Shown in pieces: positions 58,293 through 58,343 of a stretch of 58,343 bases of DNA. Made by a program: the position numbers and the translations under genes. The stretch comes from Bacillota bacterium (GTDB lineage Bacteria > Bacillota > Dehalobacteriia > UBA4068 > UBA4997): the NCBI GenBank assembly GCA_021769035.1, contig JAETTP010000009.1, positions 1 through 58,343 on the forward strand. The letters are read 5' to 3'. The notes below the pieces were generated by a model, which did not search any database, had not been told where the DNA came from, and was given only the letters and a program-made list of their open reading frames with translations. Each line of letters starts with the position of its first letter. Position 1 is the first letter of the stretch.

Positions 58293-58343
58293 GTTGAAAA
58301 AATCTCTTCCGTTTTATTTTGTTATTTTTACAAAAATGCTTTT

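Overview
The window looks like chromosomal core DNA of an endospore-forming member of the Bacillota, probably an anaerobic Clostridia-type lineage; I cannot name a genus. The evidence is an alpha/beta-type small acid-soluble spore protein beside its germination protease GPR, the sporulation proteins YlbJ, YqfC and YqfD, a SpoVID-like LysM protein, a CD1247-family protein, and a heat-shock operon controlled by HrcA and CIRCE. Strong AGGAGG ribosome binding sites are general, and TTG or GTG starts are common. I see no insertion sequence, prophage, integrase or CRISPR array.

Layout. 1-9.6 kb: tadA, a two-gene tRNA operon (Arg, Gln), a diverged UppS, an ATPase, the SpoVID-like protein, a YdcZ transporter, SASP, GPR, a mini zinc protein, rsmD, a coiled-coil protein and ylbJ. 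9.6-14.9 kb: ackA, hslO, rplS, efp, a CD1247 protein with a Cys/Asp cluster, and a C39-like peptidase. 15-22.7 kb: an FtsE-like ATPase, a Lys-rich membrane protein, comEA, a ComEC split into two genes, ywqG, holA and a DUF1847 gene. 22.7-29.2 kb: ybaK, rlmD, thrS, paired chromate transporters and a TPR protein. 29.2-31.7 kb (minus strand): a queD-queE-queC-queF operon behind a preQ1-I-like riboswitch. 32-33.6 kb: yqfC-yqfD. 33.7-39.4 kb: a methionine operon holding a DUF1638 gene, a stand-alone MetH activation domain, a MetH that lacks that domain, and a homocysteine methyltransferase/MTHFR fusion. 39.5-44 kb (minus): a class B PBP, an Xaa-Pro peptidase and a signal peptidase I with a 300-residue N-terminal extension. 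44-56.7 kb: rnhA, a WG-repeat protein, hemW-hrcA-grpE-dnaK-dnaJ-prmA, an SAH/MTA deaminase, a SuFu-domain gene and a nuclease-like gene. 56.7-58.3 kb: rplU-rpmA, and a Vat-like acetyltransferase with a possible leader peptide.

The most unusual signals are non-coding. (1) A roughly 112-117 bp repeat occurs as two tandem units upstream of the que operon and one unit upstream of the FtsE-like gene. Each unit starts and ends at a TGGTATAAT box and carries hairpins whose sequences differ between copies while pairing is kept. (2) A 121 bp element after the PBP gene has 28-nt arms in which most differences become G-U pairs in minus-strand RNA. (3) Two genes have their Shine-Dalgarno sequence inside the 3' arm of a terminator-like hairpin, with the U-tract running into the start codon.

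Metabolically, the MetH cluster, the SAH deaminase, several SAM-dependent methyltransferases (RsmD, RlmD, PrmA) and radical-SAM enzymes (QueE, HemW) belong to one-carbon and SAM turnover. RsmD, RlmD, PrmA, TadA, the que genes, YbaK, ThrS, EF-P and the ribosomal proteins make translation the main theme.
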